DNA of 64,000 nt. Origin: Paraflavitalea sp. CAU 1676. GTDB taxonomy: Bacteria; Bacteroidota; Bacteroidia; Chitinophagales; Chitinophagaceae. Position 1 is the stretch's first letter. The number at the start of each line of letters is the position of its first letter. The notes beneath the pieces were generated by a model, which was not told the origin of the DNA, made no database searches, and worked only from the letters and a program-made list of their open reading frames with translations. The stretch lies in assembly GCF_029223285.1 (NCBI RefSeq), contig NZ_JARHUJ010000002.1, positions 992,001 to 1,056,000 on the forward strand, in the 5' to 3' direction. Position numbers and translations under genes: made by a program. Of the stretch, positions 42,942 through 51,516 are shown piece after piece.

Positions 42942-44426
42942 TCACCCGATCCGCAAGGTGGCAGCCGTTTCGTCCCGCAGGCGAAGGCAAAGTCCGGTCT
43001 CTTGCTGCAGGGAAATGCCGTACGATGGAATGATCGCTTGAAGTTGGGTACGCCAGCTATCGTTTTTGAAGCGACCGGCAAAACAAGTCTCAAGCAGCTC
43101 AAGCATGATGGCTACTGCCGTCGAAGCACCGGGCGAGGCGCCCAGCAAAGCCGCGAGGGTTTTATCGGCCGAACTGATCAGCTCCGTGCCAAACTTCAAT
43201 ACGCCACCATGATCATTGTCCTTTTTGATGATCTGCACCCGTTGACCCGCCTGCTCCATGCGCCAATCTGCCTCCTGTGCCAGGGGAAAGAAAGCCTGCA
43301 ACGCATCGAACCGCTTCTCATCCGATTCGAGCAACTGGCCGATGAGGTATTTCTCCAGCGACCAGTTATCAAGTCCAACCGCCAGCATGGGAAGAATATT
43401 GTGCAGGTCGATCGAGCCAAAGAAATCAAAAAAGGAACCGTGTTTGAGGAATTTGGTGGAGAAGCCCGCATAGGGCCCAAACAACAAAGATTCTTTTCCA
43501 TCCACATACCGCGTATCGAGGTGGGGTACCGACATCGGCGGCGCGCCAACACCGGCTTTCCCGTACACTTTGGCTTCATGACGAGCCGTAAGGCCAGCAT
43601 TATCTGTACGCAACCACAAACCGCTTACCGGAAACCCGGCATAGCCTTCCGCTTCCGGAATATCCGACTTCTGCAACAAGGGCAACGCGCCACCACCGGC
43701 GCCGATGAATACGAAGCCGGCTTGTACCTGGTATTCTTCGTCCGATTGTTCATCACGGATCTCCACCAGCCAGCCTTTACCGGCCCGTTTCAAATCGGTT
43801 ACGCGGCTAAAGAACGAAATAGAGAATCCCGCAGTTTGTTGCAGGTGGGCAATATAATGATTGGTGAGCCTGCCATAGTCAACATCCGTACCGGTATCCA
43901 TACGCGTAGCCGCAACGGGCTCCTGCGGATCGCGCCCTTCCATTACCAAGGGCAACCAATGCGCCAGTAGGGCCCTATCCTCCGTATATTCCATGCCTTT
44001 ATACAAGGGATGTGCAGTAAGTGCATCGTACCGCTTTTTCAAATAGGCGATATCTTCTGAACCGCGCACAAAACTGTAATGAGGAATGCCATGGATAAAG
44101 GTTTGAGGATCCTGAATGATGCCTTTGCGCACAAGGCAGGCCCAGTACTGGCGCGAGAGATCGAAGGCAGTATTCACCTCCAGGGCTTTGTCGATACCGA
44201 TGCTGCCATCTTCTTCTTCGGGCGTATAGTTAAGCTCGCACAGCGCTGCATGTCCGGTACCGGCGTTGTTCCAGGCATTGGAACTTTCCTGGGCCGCCGT
44301 GCCCAACACTTCATAAATAGCAATTCTTAAAGAAGGATCGAGCTCGCGCAACAGCATCGCGAGGGTTGTGCTCATGATACCGGCGCCTATCAATAGAATA
44401 TCGGTTTGCTTTTTCGCACTGTTCAT
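42942..44426 (-). CDS. mqo: Malate:quinone oxidoreductase
   Basis: I chose ATG 44426 ([16 protein letters not shown]); the reading from 44450 adds eight residues. The 494-residue flavoprotein begins with the FAD-binding motif [14 protein letters not shown]. It has family landmarks [22 protein letters not shown] (given in part), [24 protein letters not shown] (in part), [17 protein letters not shown] and PGASTAV. It oxidises malate to oxaloacetate at the membrane, passing electrons to quinone, as part of the TCA cycle. It lies opposite to, and 41 bases from, the cupin gene, so it interrupts the hydrolase cluster without being part of it. Confidence 0.96.
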   Translation of the reverse strand: MNSAKKQTDILLIGAGIMSTTLAMLLRELDPSLRIAIYEVLGTAAQESSNAWNNAGTGHAALCELNYTPEEEDGSIGIDKALEVNTAFDLSRQYWACLVRKGIIQDPQTFIHGIPHYSFVRGSEDIAYLKKRYDALTAHPLYKGMEYTEDRALLAHWLPLVMEGRDPQEPVAATRMDTGTDVDYGRLTNHYIAHLQQTAGFSISFFSRVTDLKRAGKGWLVEIRDEQSDEEYQVQAGFVFIGAGGGALPLLQKSDIPEAEGYAGFPVSGLWLRTDNAGLTARHEAKVYGKAGVGAPPMSVPHLDTRYVDGKESLLFGPYAGFSTKFLKHGSFFDFFGSIDLHNILPMLAVGLDNWSLEKYLIGQLLESDEKRFDALQAFFPLAQEADWRMEQAGQRVQIIKKDNDHGGVLKFGTELISSADKTLAALLGASPGASTAVAIMLELLETCFAGRFKNDSWRTQLQAIIPSYGISLQQETGLCLRLRDETAATLRIG

Positions 44427-44596
44427 AGTGGTAGACTTAATGATCCGCAAAAGATAGGTATTTATGGTCGGAAAGTGACCGGCTGATTAACCTGCCTGCA
44501 CGAACCCCGGTATTTTTCGTGACGCGTTGTGTCTGTTTCACCCCTCCGATTGTCCGCCTGCCCGTGTTCTTCGTAGGTTGTAGCTGCCTGGGAGTC

Positions 44597-44604
44597 TACA
44601 TTTG
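44597..44604 (+). promoter_or_regulatory. Candidate -7 element upstream of the Tat hydrolase
   Basis: TACATTTG is an exact TAnnTTTG match, 84 bases before ATG 44688. No TTTG at -33 spacing is seen. The 261-base divergent region 44427-44687 has no gene that I can support. Confidence 0.35.
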
Positions 44605-44687
44605 ATCTCAGAAAGGGACACGGTCTAAAAACGACTCCCGGAATAAGCGAATCAATCATTACCAATCATCATTCAAACATTCATACC

Positions 44688-45740
44688 ATGATAAAGCTCA
44701 ACAATTATAGCCGCCGCAAATTTTTACAGTCAGCCGCCATGTCGCTCGGAGGATTTGAGCTCGCCTTAATGGGACTCGGCAATAAAAGCCTGGACAACAT
44801 CATTCCATCCTATTCCGGCAATACATCCGACAATGCCCGTACATTGGCAGCGTCAATCAAACAAATAGACGCCGGCGTTTTGAATGTAGGCTATGCGGAA
44901 GCAGGCCCGGCGGACGGTCCGGTGGTTATATTGCTGCATGGCTGGCCTTACGATATTTACAGCTTTGCCGATGTTGCCCCCATACTGGCAGATAAAGGTT
45001 TCCGGGTGATCATTCCATTCCTGCGTGGATATGGCACCACACGTTTCCTCTCCGACAAAACCCTGCGCAACGGCCAACAATCGGCCCTGGCCTTCGATGT
45101 TATACATCTGATGGATGCGTTGAAGATCAAACAGGCGGTGATCGGTGGCTTCGATTGGGGTGCACGTACCGCCAATATCGTGGCAGCCCTTTGGCCCGAG
45201 CGGGTAAAAGCCATGGTATCCGTAAGCGGTTACCTGATCGGCAACCAGGCAGCCGGTAAAGCGCCCCTGCCACCCGCGGCTGAATTGCAATGGTGGTACC
45301 AATATTACTTTTCTACCGAGCGCGGTGCAGCCGGCTACAAACAATACACGCATGATTTTGCCAAACTGATCTGGCAGCTTGCTTCGCCCCAATGGAAGTT
45401 TGATGACGCAACCTTCGACCGCAGCGCCGCCTCGCTCAATAACCCCGACCAGGTAGCGATCGTGGTGCACAATTACCGGTGGCGGCTCGGACTGGCAGAT
45501 GGAGAGAAAATGTATGATGAATACGAGAAGAAACTGGCAACCGGTCCGTTGATCACAGTGCCTACCATTACCATAGAGGGAGATGCGAATGGCGCCCCAC
45601 ACCCGGATGCCAAAGTATATGCAAAGAAATTCTCCGGCAAGTATACTCACAAATTATTGACGGGAGGAGTTGGACACAATCCGCCGCAGGAAGCACCCAA
45701 GGCATTTGCCGATGCGATCATTGAAGTGGCCGGATATTAA
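44688..45740 (+). CDS. Tat-exported alpha/beta hydrolase (epoxide hydrolase/haloalkane dehalogenase-like)
   Basis: The 350-residue protein begins with a twin-arginine signal (SRRKFLQSAAMSLGG at about 8-22). The core has oxyanion motif LHGWPYDIY (about 85), nucleophile D156 in GGFDWGAR and catalytic H330 in GGVGHNPPQEAP. An Asp nucleophile is that of epoxide hydrolases and haloalkane dehalogenases. It lacks the EHN domain of the two paralogs upstream. Export through Tat implies that it folds in the cytoplasm, perhaps with a cofactor or partner. It may extend the same pathway, although mqo lies between. Substrate unknown. Confidence 0.87.
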   Translation: MIKLNNYSRRKFLQSAAMSLGGFELALMGLGNKSLDNIIPSYSGNTSDNARTLAASIKQIDAGVLNVGYAEAGPADGPVVILLHGWPYDIYSFADVAPILADKGFRVIIPFLRGYGTTRFLSDKTLRNGQQSALAFDVIHLMDALKIKQAVIGGFDWGARTANIVAALWPERVKAMVSVSGYLIGNQAAGKAPLPPAAELQWWYQYYFSTERGAAGYKQYTHDFAKLIWQLASPQWKFDDATFDRSAASLNNPDQVAIVVHNYRWRLGLADGEKMYDEYEKKLATGPLITVPTITIEGDANGAPHPDAKVYAKKFSGKYTHKLLTGGVGHNPPQEAPKAFADAIIEVAGY

Positions 45741-45780
45741 GTGAGGCCGCCGGCATCTTAACAAAACATAAAGGATAGAA

Positions 45781-45813
45781 TTTGGAAACCGTATACCGAT
45801 CGGTATATATTTG
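45781..45813 (+). promoter_or_regulatory. Promoter of the DUF2798 gene enclosing a TetR-type operator
   Basis: TTTG (45781-45784), 21 bases, then TATATTTG (45806-45813): an exact match to both Bacteroidetes elements with consensus spacing. Between them, at 45792-45807, lies the perfect 16-bp palindrome TATACCGATCGGTATA, overlapping the -7 box. TetR/AcrR proteins bind sites of this ACCGAnCGGT type, so repression by steric block is likely. The ATG at 45821 is only 7 bases after the -7 box, so the mRNA should be leaderless. Confidence 0.75.
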
Positions 45814-45820
45814 CAATACC

Positions 45821-46057
45821 ATGAAACACAAACTAACATTCGCCCTGATCATGGGCATGATCACCACAGCCATTATCTCTTTTACATTGATTGCCCTGAA
45901 CCTGGGGTTCAGCGAGAAATTCCTTACGACCTGGTTGCGCTCCTGGTCCATCTCGTATGTACTGGCCGTAACAGCCATGCTGACGATCGCGCCCAGGGTG
46001 CAGTTGCTGGTAGGTTACCTGCTCGGCAACCCAGCCTCCAGGCAAGAGAAGAAATAG
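45821..46057 (+). CDS. DUF2798 small membrane protein
   Basis: From ATG 45821 the product has 78 residues with two transmembrane helices (about 5-27, FALIMGMITTAIISFTLIALN, given in overlapping pieces; and 40-68, RSWSISYVLAVTAMLTI...). This is the DUF2798 pattern. Function is unknown; members are often regulated by TetR-type proteins and found near efflux or stress genes. The longer reading from 45782 would translate the promoter itself and is rejected. The start sits directly behind a strong promoter/operator (45781-45813). The next gene, topB, is 95 bases downstream. Confidence 0.8.
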   Translation: MKHKLTFALIMGMITTAIISFTLIALNLGFSEKFLTTWLRSWSISYVLAVTAMLTIAPRVQLLVGYLLGNPASRQEKK

Positions 46058-46151
46058 CCAGGGACAGAAAAGCAGCTGCCCCCGCCCCCCATGTGGGTAA
46101 TGCGCCCCCAACACTCCCAAAAAATTCACGACATTTGCAGACTTTTCAATT

Positions 46152-48287
46152 ATGAAGGTTTGCATTGCGGAAAAGCCCAGCGTGGCCAGGGATATTGCCG
46201 CCATCATCGGCGCCAAAGATCGTAAGGACGGATACCTCGAGGGTAATGGTTACCAGGTAACCTGGACCTTCGGGCACTTCTGCACGCTAAAGGAACCGCA
46301 CGACTATACCGACCAATGGAAATACTGGCGGCTGGAAGACCTGCCCATGATACCACCCAGCTTCGGCATCAAACTTATCAACAACGACGGCGTAGAAAAG
46401 CAGTTCAAGGTGATCGAGCGGCTGGTGACCCAATGCGAAGAAGTGATCAACTGTGGAGATGCCGGCCAGGAAGGGGAGCTGATCCAACGATGGGTACTGC
46501 TCAAAGCCCAATGCAAAGCCCCCGTTAAAAGACTTTGGATATCTTCCCTCACCGAAGAAGCCATCCGCGATGGATTTCAAAAACTCAAAGAAGCTTCCCA
46601 ATACGATAACCTGTATGCGGCCGGCAGCGCCCGCGCCATTGGCGACTGGCTGCTGGGCATGAATGCCACCCGGCTATTTACCAAGAAATTTGCCCAGGGA
46701 AAAACCATCCTGTCTATTGGCCGGGTACAAACACCTACACTGGCCATGATCGTGGCCCGGCAAAAAGAGATCAACGCCTTCCAGTCGGAAGAATACTTTG
46801 AACTGAAAACGATCTACCGCGATACGGAATTCACGGCCACCATCGACCGCATCAAAGTGAAGGACCGGGCCGATAAGGGACTGGCCTATCTCAAGGAGCT
46901 TCCGTTCGAGATCACCTCCTTCGAAAAGAAAGAAGGGAAGGAGGGCAACCCGCGTTTGTTTGACCTTACCGCTCTGCAGGTGGAAGCCAATAAGAAATAT
47001 GCCTACTCGGCCGATGATACGCTCAAGTACATCCAGAACCTGTACGAGAAAAAGCTGGTGACTTACCCCAGGGTAGATACAACCTACCTCTCCGAAGACC
47101 TGCATCCCAAGATCGAGGGCATCATGAAAGACATGACACCATATGCAGCCTTGATAGCGCCCATACTCGCTAACCCGATCCCAAAGCTGAAGACGGTGTT
47201 CGACGACAAAAAGGTATCGGACCACCACGCCATCATTCCGACAGGCGTGTACCCCGGCAACCTGTCGCCCGAGGAAAAACGCATTTACGACCTGGTGGCC
47301 AGGCGCTTCATTGCCGCTTTTTATCCAGAATGTAAGATATCCAACACCACCGTGCTGGGTAAGGTAGGCCAGGTACCGTTTAAGGTAACGGGCAAGCAAA
47401 TCCTCGAGCCCGGCTGGAAGGAAGTGTACGCCAATGACGTAACGGCCAAAAAAGAAGGGGAAGAAGAAGAAAAGATATTACCGGTGTTTGTAGCAGGAGA
47501 GAGCGGACCACACGAACCACGCATTCACCAGGGCAAAACCACGCCACCTAAGGCTTTTACCGAAGCGACATTGCTGCGCGCCATGGAAACAGCCGGCAAG
47601 CAGGTTGACGATGAAGAGATGCGCGAGTTACTGAAAGACAATGGTATTGGCCGCCCGTCGACCCGCGCGAATATCATCGAGACCCTGTTTCGCCGCAAGT
47701 ACATCGAAAAAAAGAAGAAGAATATATACGCTACGCAAACCGGTATCGACCTCATCGACACCATCCAAACGGAGTTATTGAAAAGCCCGGAGCTGACGGG
47801 TATCTGGGAACGCAAACTGCGCCTCATTGAAAAAGGCGAGTATGCGATGGAAACCTTTAAGCAGGAGTTGATCCAGATGGTGATCGACCTCACTAAGGAA
47901 GTAAAAACGGCCACTTATAAGGTGATCTCCGTTGCTGCCGACCAACCGGCCGCCAAAGAAAAAGAAGGCGCAGAAAAGCCTAAAAAGGAGCCCAAACCGA
48001 AGGAGCCCAAGAAGGTAGTGACGGTCGAAGAACAACAATGTCCCAAGTGCAAAACGCATAAGCTGATCAAGGGCAATACAGCCTACGGATGTGCCAACTT
48101 TAAAGTGTGTGGTTTTAAACTACCATTCGAAGTATTTGGCAAAAAACTCACCGATAAACAGGTTACCGACCTGCTCAGCAAGGGCAAAACCGGCAAAGCG
48201 AAAGGATGGAAGCTACCAGGCGCCACCGACGAAACGGAAGGCAAACTGAAGTTTGACGCCGGATTCAACATGGAGATAGGAGAGTAG
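46152..48287 (+). CDS. topB: DNA topoisomerase III (type IA)
   Basis: The 711-residue type IA topoisomerase has a TOPRIM domain (MKVCIAEKPSVARDIA at the start; NCGDAGQEGELIQRW with its acidic triad). The catalytic tyrosine is Y305 in LVTYPRVDTTYL, and the core includes the DHHAIIPTG motif. The C-terminal region has a charged K/E/P-rich linker (about 595-625), then one four-cysteine zinc-ribbon-like finger (CPKCK...CANFKVCGF) and a second short GKxxxxAKGWKLP element. It relaxes negative supercoils and decatenates intermediates. Length and finger pattern fit Bacteroidetes TopB. It appears monocistronic. Confidence 0.95.
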   Translation: MKVCIAEKPSVARDIAAIIGAKDRKDGYLEGNGYQVTWTFGHFCTLKEPHDYTDQWKYWRLEDLPMIPPSFGIKLINNDGVEKQFKVIERLVTQCEEVINCGDAGQEGELIQRWVLLKAQCKAPVKRLWISSLTEEAIRDGFQKLKEASQYDNLYAAGSARAIGDWLLGMNATRLFTKKFAQGKTILSIGRVQTPTLAMIVARQKEINAFQSEEYFELKTIYRDTEFTATIDRIKVKDRADKGLAYLKELPFEITSFEKKEGKEGNPRLFDLTALQVEANKKYAYSADDTLKYIQNLYEKKLVTYPRVDTTYLSEDLHPKIEGIMKDMTPYAALIAPILANPIPKLKTVFDDKKVSDHHAIIPTGVYPGNLSPEEKRIYDLVARRFIAAFYPECKISNTTVLGKVGQVPFKVTGKQILEPGWKEVYANDVTAKKEGEEEEKILPVFVAGESGPHEPRIHQGKTTPPKAFTEATLLRAMETAGKQVDDEEMRELLKDNGIGRPSTRANIIETLFRRKYIEKKKKNIYATQTGIDLIDTIQTELLKSPELTGIWERKLRLIEKGEYAMETFKQELIQMVIDLTKEVKTATYKVISVAADQPAAKEKEGAEKPKKEPKPKEPKKVVTVEEQQCPKCKTHKLIKGNTAYGCANFKVCGFKLPFEVFGKKLTDKQVTDLLSKGKTGKAKGWKLPGATDETEGKLKFDAGFNMEIGE

Positions 48288-48349
48288 TTACAACGACACA
48301 CCAATACTTCACAGATCAGCCTGTGGTTGACAACAAACCATTCACCCGT

Positions 48350-48691
48350 TCACAAACATCCCTCTTCGGTAGCGAGGTAATGTCCGTATTCCTGCAACAG
48401 GTCGAGAATGGGCAATGCTTTTAATGCACGGTCGGTAAGTTGGTATTCTACCCTCGGTGGCTTCTCCACATACGCATGGCGGGTCACCATCTTTCTTTCT
48501 TCCAGTTCCTTCAGTTGGGTGAACAGCATTTTATCGGAGATATGCGGTATACTTTCTTTCAGGTTGCCGTAGCGAACGGGCCCATTGCGCAATGCCAGCA
48601 AGATGGGCATTTTCCACACACCGCCAATATGGGCGATGGCAAACTCAATAGTGCTGTAGTATTTCTTTTGCTGGTGGAAGAACTCGCTCAT
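48350..48691 (-). CDS. HxlR-family transcriptional regulator
   Basis: I chose ATG 48691 (MSEFFHQQKKYYS), giving 113 residues. The winged HTH is typical: FAIAHIGGVWKMPILLALRNGPVRYGNLKE (in part), then HISDKMLFTQLKELEERKMV as recognition helix and wing, ending PPRVEYQLTDRALKALPILD. No N-terminal sensing cysteine is present, so it is not of the formaldehyde/quinone CPVE type. It is divergent from a glyoxalase-like gene with 113 bases between starts and a palindrome in the middle. It most likely controls that gene and itself. Confidence 0.92.
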   Translation of the reverse strand: MSEFFHQQKKYYSTIEFAIAHIGGVWKMPILLALRNGPVRYGNLKESIPHISDKMLFTQLKELEERKMVTRHAYVEKPPRVEYQLTDRALKALPILDLLQEYGHYLATEEGCL

Positions 48692-48694
48692 GCA

Positions 48695-48702
48695 CAAATG
48701 TA
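48695..48702 (-). promoter_or_regulatory. Candidate -7 element of the HxlR gene
   Basis: The minus strand reads TACATTTG, an exact match, ending four bases before the ATG at 48691. Initiation would be at or next to the start codon, giving a leaderless mRNA. Confidence 0.4.
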
Positions 48703-48728
48703 GGGCAGCCCTTCCAAAGCCTTTGCTT

Positions 48729-48744
48729 TACATACCAAAATGTA
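48729..48744. promoter_or_regulatory. Inverted repeat in the HxlR/VOC divergent region, candidate HxlR operator
   Basis: TACAT-N6-ATGTA is a perfect inverted repeat within a larger TTAC...GTAA frame (48728-48749). It sits between the two divergent -7 elements. HxlR proteins bind such short dyads as dimers. Assignment is by position. Confidence 0.5.
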
Positions 48745-48774
48745 GGTAACCATGGCCGGCAAGGCCCGCGAACT

Positions 48775-48782
48775 TAGTTTTG
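48775..48782 (+). promoter_or_regulatory. Candidate -7 element of the glyoxalase-like gene
   Basis: TAGTTTTG matches TAnnTTTG exactly, 22 bases before ATG 48805. No TTTG is present at -33; the putative HxlR operator lies just upstream, so activation or competition there is possible. Confidence 0.45.
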
Positions 48783-48804
48783 TTGCCCAAAAAACGAACC
48801 TACT

Positions 48805-49518
48805 ATGCACCAACCCGGTAATCAGCCTGTCTGGACTTCCATTCCCCTGCTTCACTGCCTCGCCGTAAATGAAACATTGAAATTCTGGAATTCGCTTGGC
48901 TATTCCATTACCCACCAGCAAAGCCGTCCTTACCAGTATGGGGCGATTGAGCGGCAAGGCCACCAACTGCATTTTTATCGCTTTAAGGACATAAAGGCGG
49001 ACAATAACCAGCAGGGCACCTGCCTGGTGATCGTCCCCGATGCGCAGCAGGTTTACGAGGATTTCACCCGGCGGTTAAAGAAAGCGCTGGGCAAAGTGCC
49101 CCATACGGGCCTGCCGAGAATATCGAGGATGAAACCCGGCACTACACGGTTCACGCTGACGGACATAGCAGGCAATTCCGTGATCTTTATTACGCTGGGT
49201 GTGAAGGACGCAGCGACCTGGGAGAAAGCGGAAAACAAAGAGCAAACCATGCTGCAAAAAGCGATCGCCATGGCCATCCGGTTCAGGGACTACAAGAATG
49301 ATGACCCGGCAGCGGCCAAAACCCTAGACGCTGCGCTGAAAAAAAGCCAGCAGGAACAACCGCAAGACCTGGCCGAAGCCTTGATCATACGCATCGAGCT
49401 GGCCGTCTTTTATGAAGACAAGGAAAGAGCAGCACAGTGCGAAAAGCAGCTGGCCAACCTGGGAATATCGGAGGAGTTCATCAAGGCGTTGAGAAAAAAA
49501 CATTTCCCGGCGAGATAA
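48805..49518 (+). CDS. Glyoxalase/bleomycin-resistance (VOC) family protein with helical tail
   Basis: The first part of the 237-residue protein (about 12-137) is a VOC fold. It has IPLLHCLAVNETLKFWNSLGY at the start (in part), a central GHQLHFYRF strand with a candidate metal His, and the closing TRFTLTDIAGNSVIFITLG. The C-terminal 95 residues are helical and charged and look like a TPR-like pair of hairpins (AKTLDAALKKSQQEQPQDLAEALI). VOC proteins bind or inactivate small toxic compounds. Divergence from an HxlR regulator fits inducible detoxification. Substrate unknown. The downstream 274 bases (49519-49792) hold only a candidate promoter. Confidence 0.85.
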   Translation: MHQPGNQPVWTSIPLLHCLAVNETLKFWNSLGYSITHQQSRPYQYGAIERQGHQLHFYRFKDIKADNNQQGTCLVIVPDAQQVYEDFTRRLKKALGKVPHTGLPRISRMKPGTTRFTLTDIAGNSVIFITLGVKDAATWEKAENKEQTMLQKAIAMAIRFRDYKNDDPAAAKTLDAALKKSQQEQPQDLAEALIIRIELAVFYEDKERAAQCEKQLANLGISEEFIKALRKKHFPAR

Positions 49519-49695
49519 GGCTGCTTACACCAGCAAATGCTTTTCGCCGAATCGTTCGAATTTGAAGAGGCGTGATTTCAGTTTTCCGAAAGAGAGAACC
49601 TTCGCCAGGCGGAATAGAAGGGATAGCACTGGGTATTCCTTCCAGGAGTTTCCAGACTTTGATCTCGTACCAGAGCAGACTTCCTTCGGGAGGCT

Positions 49696-49728
49696 TTTGG
49701 TATTTGGGGGAGCATTGCCTTATATTAG
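49696..49728 (+). promoter_or_regulatory. Candidate promoter of the unknown/ADP-ribosylglycohydrolase operon
   Basis: TTTG at 49696-49699 and TATATTAG at 49721-49728 are 21 bases apart, one mismatch from consensus in the second box. The start would be near 49733, with a leader of about 60 nt before ATG 49793. Confidence 0.45.
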
Positions 49729-49792
49729 CGTAACTATCCGGACATTGGTAAGCACCGGATAAGGATTCACGTAACCCCAAATCATCTGATGC

Positions 49793-50443
49793 ATGTTTTC
49801 GTTATTCAATAGTAAAAAAGTTACTATCCATTCATTATCCATTCCCGACATTGGTTGGCGAAAGGCGCAGGATCAGCCGGACATTATACAGTGGTACAAT
49901 CCCGAAGAAACGATGGGATTGTCGGTCAATTACTTTAATCTACGCCCCGACATTCCCGCTATAAAGGATATCCACGCCTTGCGCCAATTTTACCGGCAGC
50001 GAATCATGAATGCCGGGGGCGGGGTTGTCGAGATTAGTAAACTACAGATACAGCATTGGGAGGCCATCAGGACAATATTCAAATTTCGTCAGGAACCTTC
50101 GGGTATTATGTACCTGGCTTCAATAACCATTCCATTCAAAACCTGCAGTTTCGTGGTTAAGATACAAGCCATGGAGGTTGGTCATACGGGCATGCGGGAG
50201 GCGATCGTTGCCAACAAGCTCCTTTCCGAAAACCAGGGAACAGACATTGAAAGTATCTGGTCGGCCGCTCCGAATGATCATTCATACAGCCAGGAGTGGG
50301 TGATGAACGTTTCGGAAGGTTCGGCTTATGATCTTGAATTTCCCAATCACCACCTTTCAAAAGCAAGGGCTTTGCTGGCTCAAATTGAAAAAGGAATCGT
50401 GTTTAAAAAGGAACTGGAAAAACAAAAGCCGTTTGATCGATAG
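49793..50443 (+). CDS. Unknown soluble protein coupled to an ADP-ribosylglycohydrolase
   Basis: The 216-residue protein has no signal peptide or membrane helix. It shows a beta-rich N-terminal half (TIHSLSIPDIGWRKAQDQPD, MGLSVNYFNL) and a helix near HALRQFYRQRI. Another sheet region, QHWEAIRTIFKFRQEPSGIMYLASITI (given in part), precedes an amphipathic C-terminal helix. The alternation recalls PsbP/DcrB-like alpha-beta sandwiches, but I cannot assign a family. It ends 34 bases before GTG 50477 of the ADP-ribosylglycohydrolase gene, so the two are probably made together. Confidence 0.7.
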   Translation: MFSLFNSKKVTIHSLSIPDIGWRKAQDQPDIIQWYNPEETMGLSVNYFNLRPDIPAIKDIHALRQFYRQRIMNAGGGVVEISKLQIQHWEAIRTIFKFRQEPSGIMYLASITIPFKTCSFVVKIQAMEVGHTGMREAIVANKLLSENQGTDIESIWSAAPNDHSYSQEWVMNVSEGSAYDLEFPNHHLSKARALLAQIEKGIVFKKELEKQKPFDR

Positions 50444-50476
50444 ATAACTAATTACAGCCGCGAGTTGGACACAATA

Positions 50477-51388
50477 GTGAACATACAATACCAATGCAGG
50501 TCCTGCCTACTTGGCGGCGCCATCGGCGATGCCTGGGGCAGCAGTTATGAGAACGAAGCACCGCCTGCCTACTCCAACACGTTTTACCTGGTTCCACCCA
50601 AGGAGATCCCGCCAACCTGGACCTTCACCGACGACACACAGCTAACGATGGCTACCTGCGAAACGTTGTGTATGCCGGGAGCATTTGAGGCAGGCCAATT
50701 GGCAGATAGGATGTTGCAGTACTACCTGGCAGGCAAGTTGACCGGCATCGGCGCCAGCACGCTGAAAGCGATCAACGAGCTACGGGAAGGAGGGCACTGG
50801 AGCCAGGTAGGTCGGGGAGGGGAGTTTGCCGCCGGCAATGGTGCTGCCATGCGCATCGCACCATTTGCTTTTTTCAGCAACATAACAAGAGAAGATATCC
50901 GAAATGCCTGCCGCATAACCCATAGAAACGACGAAGCATATGTTGGCGCCTTGGCAATAGTGCTTTGTCTTAAGTCTATAATCTCCGGCGCCTGGAATGG
51001 AGACAACAACCTGTTTGACCTGATCATTCCTGAATTACCCGACACACGGGTACGAGACCGGCTGATCGAGATCAATGCGATCGGGAATACAGAGATTGCT
51101 GCTGTTGCCCGATTGGGTTGTGATGGCTATGTGGTAAATTCTGTGCCGTTGGCAATCTTCGCGGCCAAGCAGGCGCCCAAATTGGGCATTCTTCAAATGT
51201 TTCAATCGCTCATGGAGGTTGGTGGAGATACTGATACCAATGCATCGATGGCTGGACAGATTGCGGGCGCATTGATCGGACTCGACAACTATCCCCGGAA
51301 GTTGGTCCAACAATTGGAGGAGGTATCGGGATATAACTGGGTAAAGCCCATCATTGACAATACGGCACCACACTGCAGCCATAGCTAA
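50477..51388 (+). CDS. ADP-ribosylglycohydrolase
   Basis: The roughly 303-residue protein belongs to the ARH/DraG family. It has GGAIGDAWGSSYE near the start, the metal-binding TFTDDTQLTMA (about 47-57), GNGAAMRIAPFAFF, and the C-terminal metal motif VGGDTDTNASMAGQIAGALIG (in part). The two acidic motifs bind paired Mg or Mn ions. The enzyme removes ADP-ribose from proteins or other targets in the cytoplasm. No ATG exists at the front: GTG 50477 and TTG 50465 are the options, and I take GTG. No ADP-ribosyltransferase is evident nearby; the upstream unknown gene could be a substrate or partner. Confidence 0.92.
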   Translation: MNIQYQCRSCLLGGAIGDAWGSSYENEAPPAYSNTFYLVPPKEIPPTWTFTDDTQLTMATCETLCMPGAFEAGQLADRMLQYYLAGKLTGIGASTLKAINELREGGHWSQVGRGGEFAAGNGAAMRIAPFAFFSNITREDIRNACRITHRNDEAYVGALAIVLCLKSIISGAWNGDNNLFDLIIPELPDTRVRDRLIEINAIGNTEIAAVARLGCDGYVVNSVPLAIFAAKQAPKLGILQMFQSLMEVGGDTDTNASMAGQIAGALIGLDNYPRKLVQQLEEVSGYNWVKPIIDNTAPHCSHS

Positions 51389-51460
51389 ATGTTCACAAAG
51401 TTTTAACCCTGCCGGACAGCCTAACCGATAAATCGGCTTCCGTGAAAACAGGAAGTATCC

Positions 51461-51468
51461 TATCTTTA
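51461..51468 (+). promoter_or_regulatory. Weak candidate -7 element of the TlpA gene
   Basis: TATCTTTA, the same octamer as in the phyH promoter, lies 49 bases before ATG 51517. No clear -33 box is seen. Confidence 0.3.
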
Positions 51469-51516
51469 AGGGGCAACCGTTGAACTTCCTGCACGTCCAT
51501 CACTAAAAAACAGCAT

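Noticed and set aside
38799-45740. Treating mqo as part of the hydrolase pathway
   Set aside because: It is on the opposite strand and is a general TCA-cycle enzyme.
49481-49780. Possible gene on the minus strand between the VOC and unknown genes
   Set aside because: Composition is odd, there is no motif, and it overlaps the end of the VOC gene and a candidate promoter.
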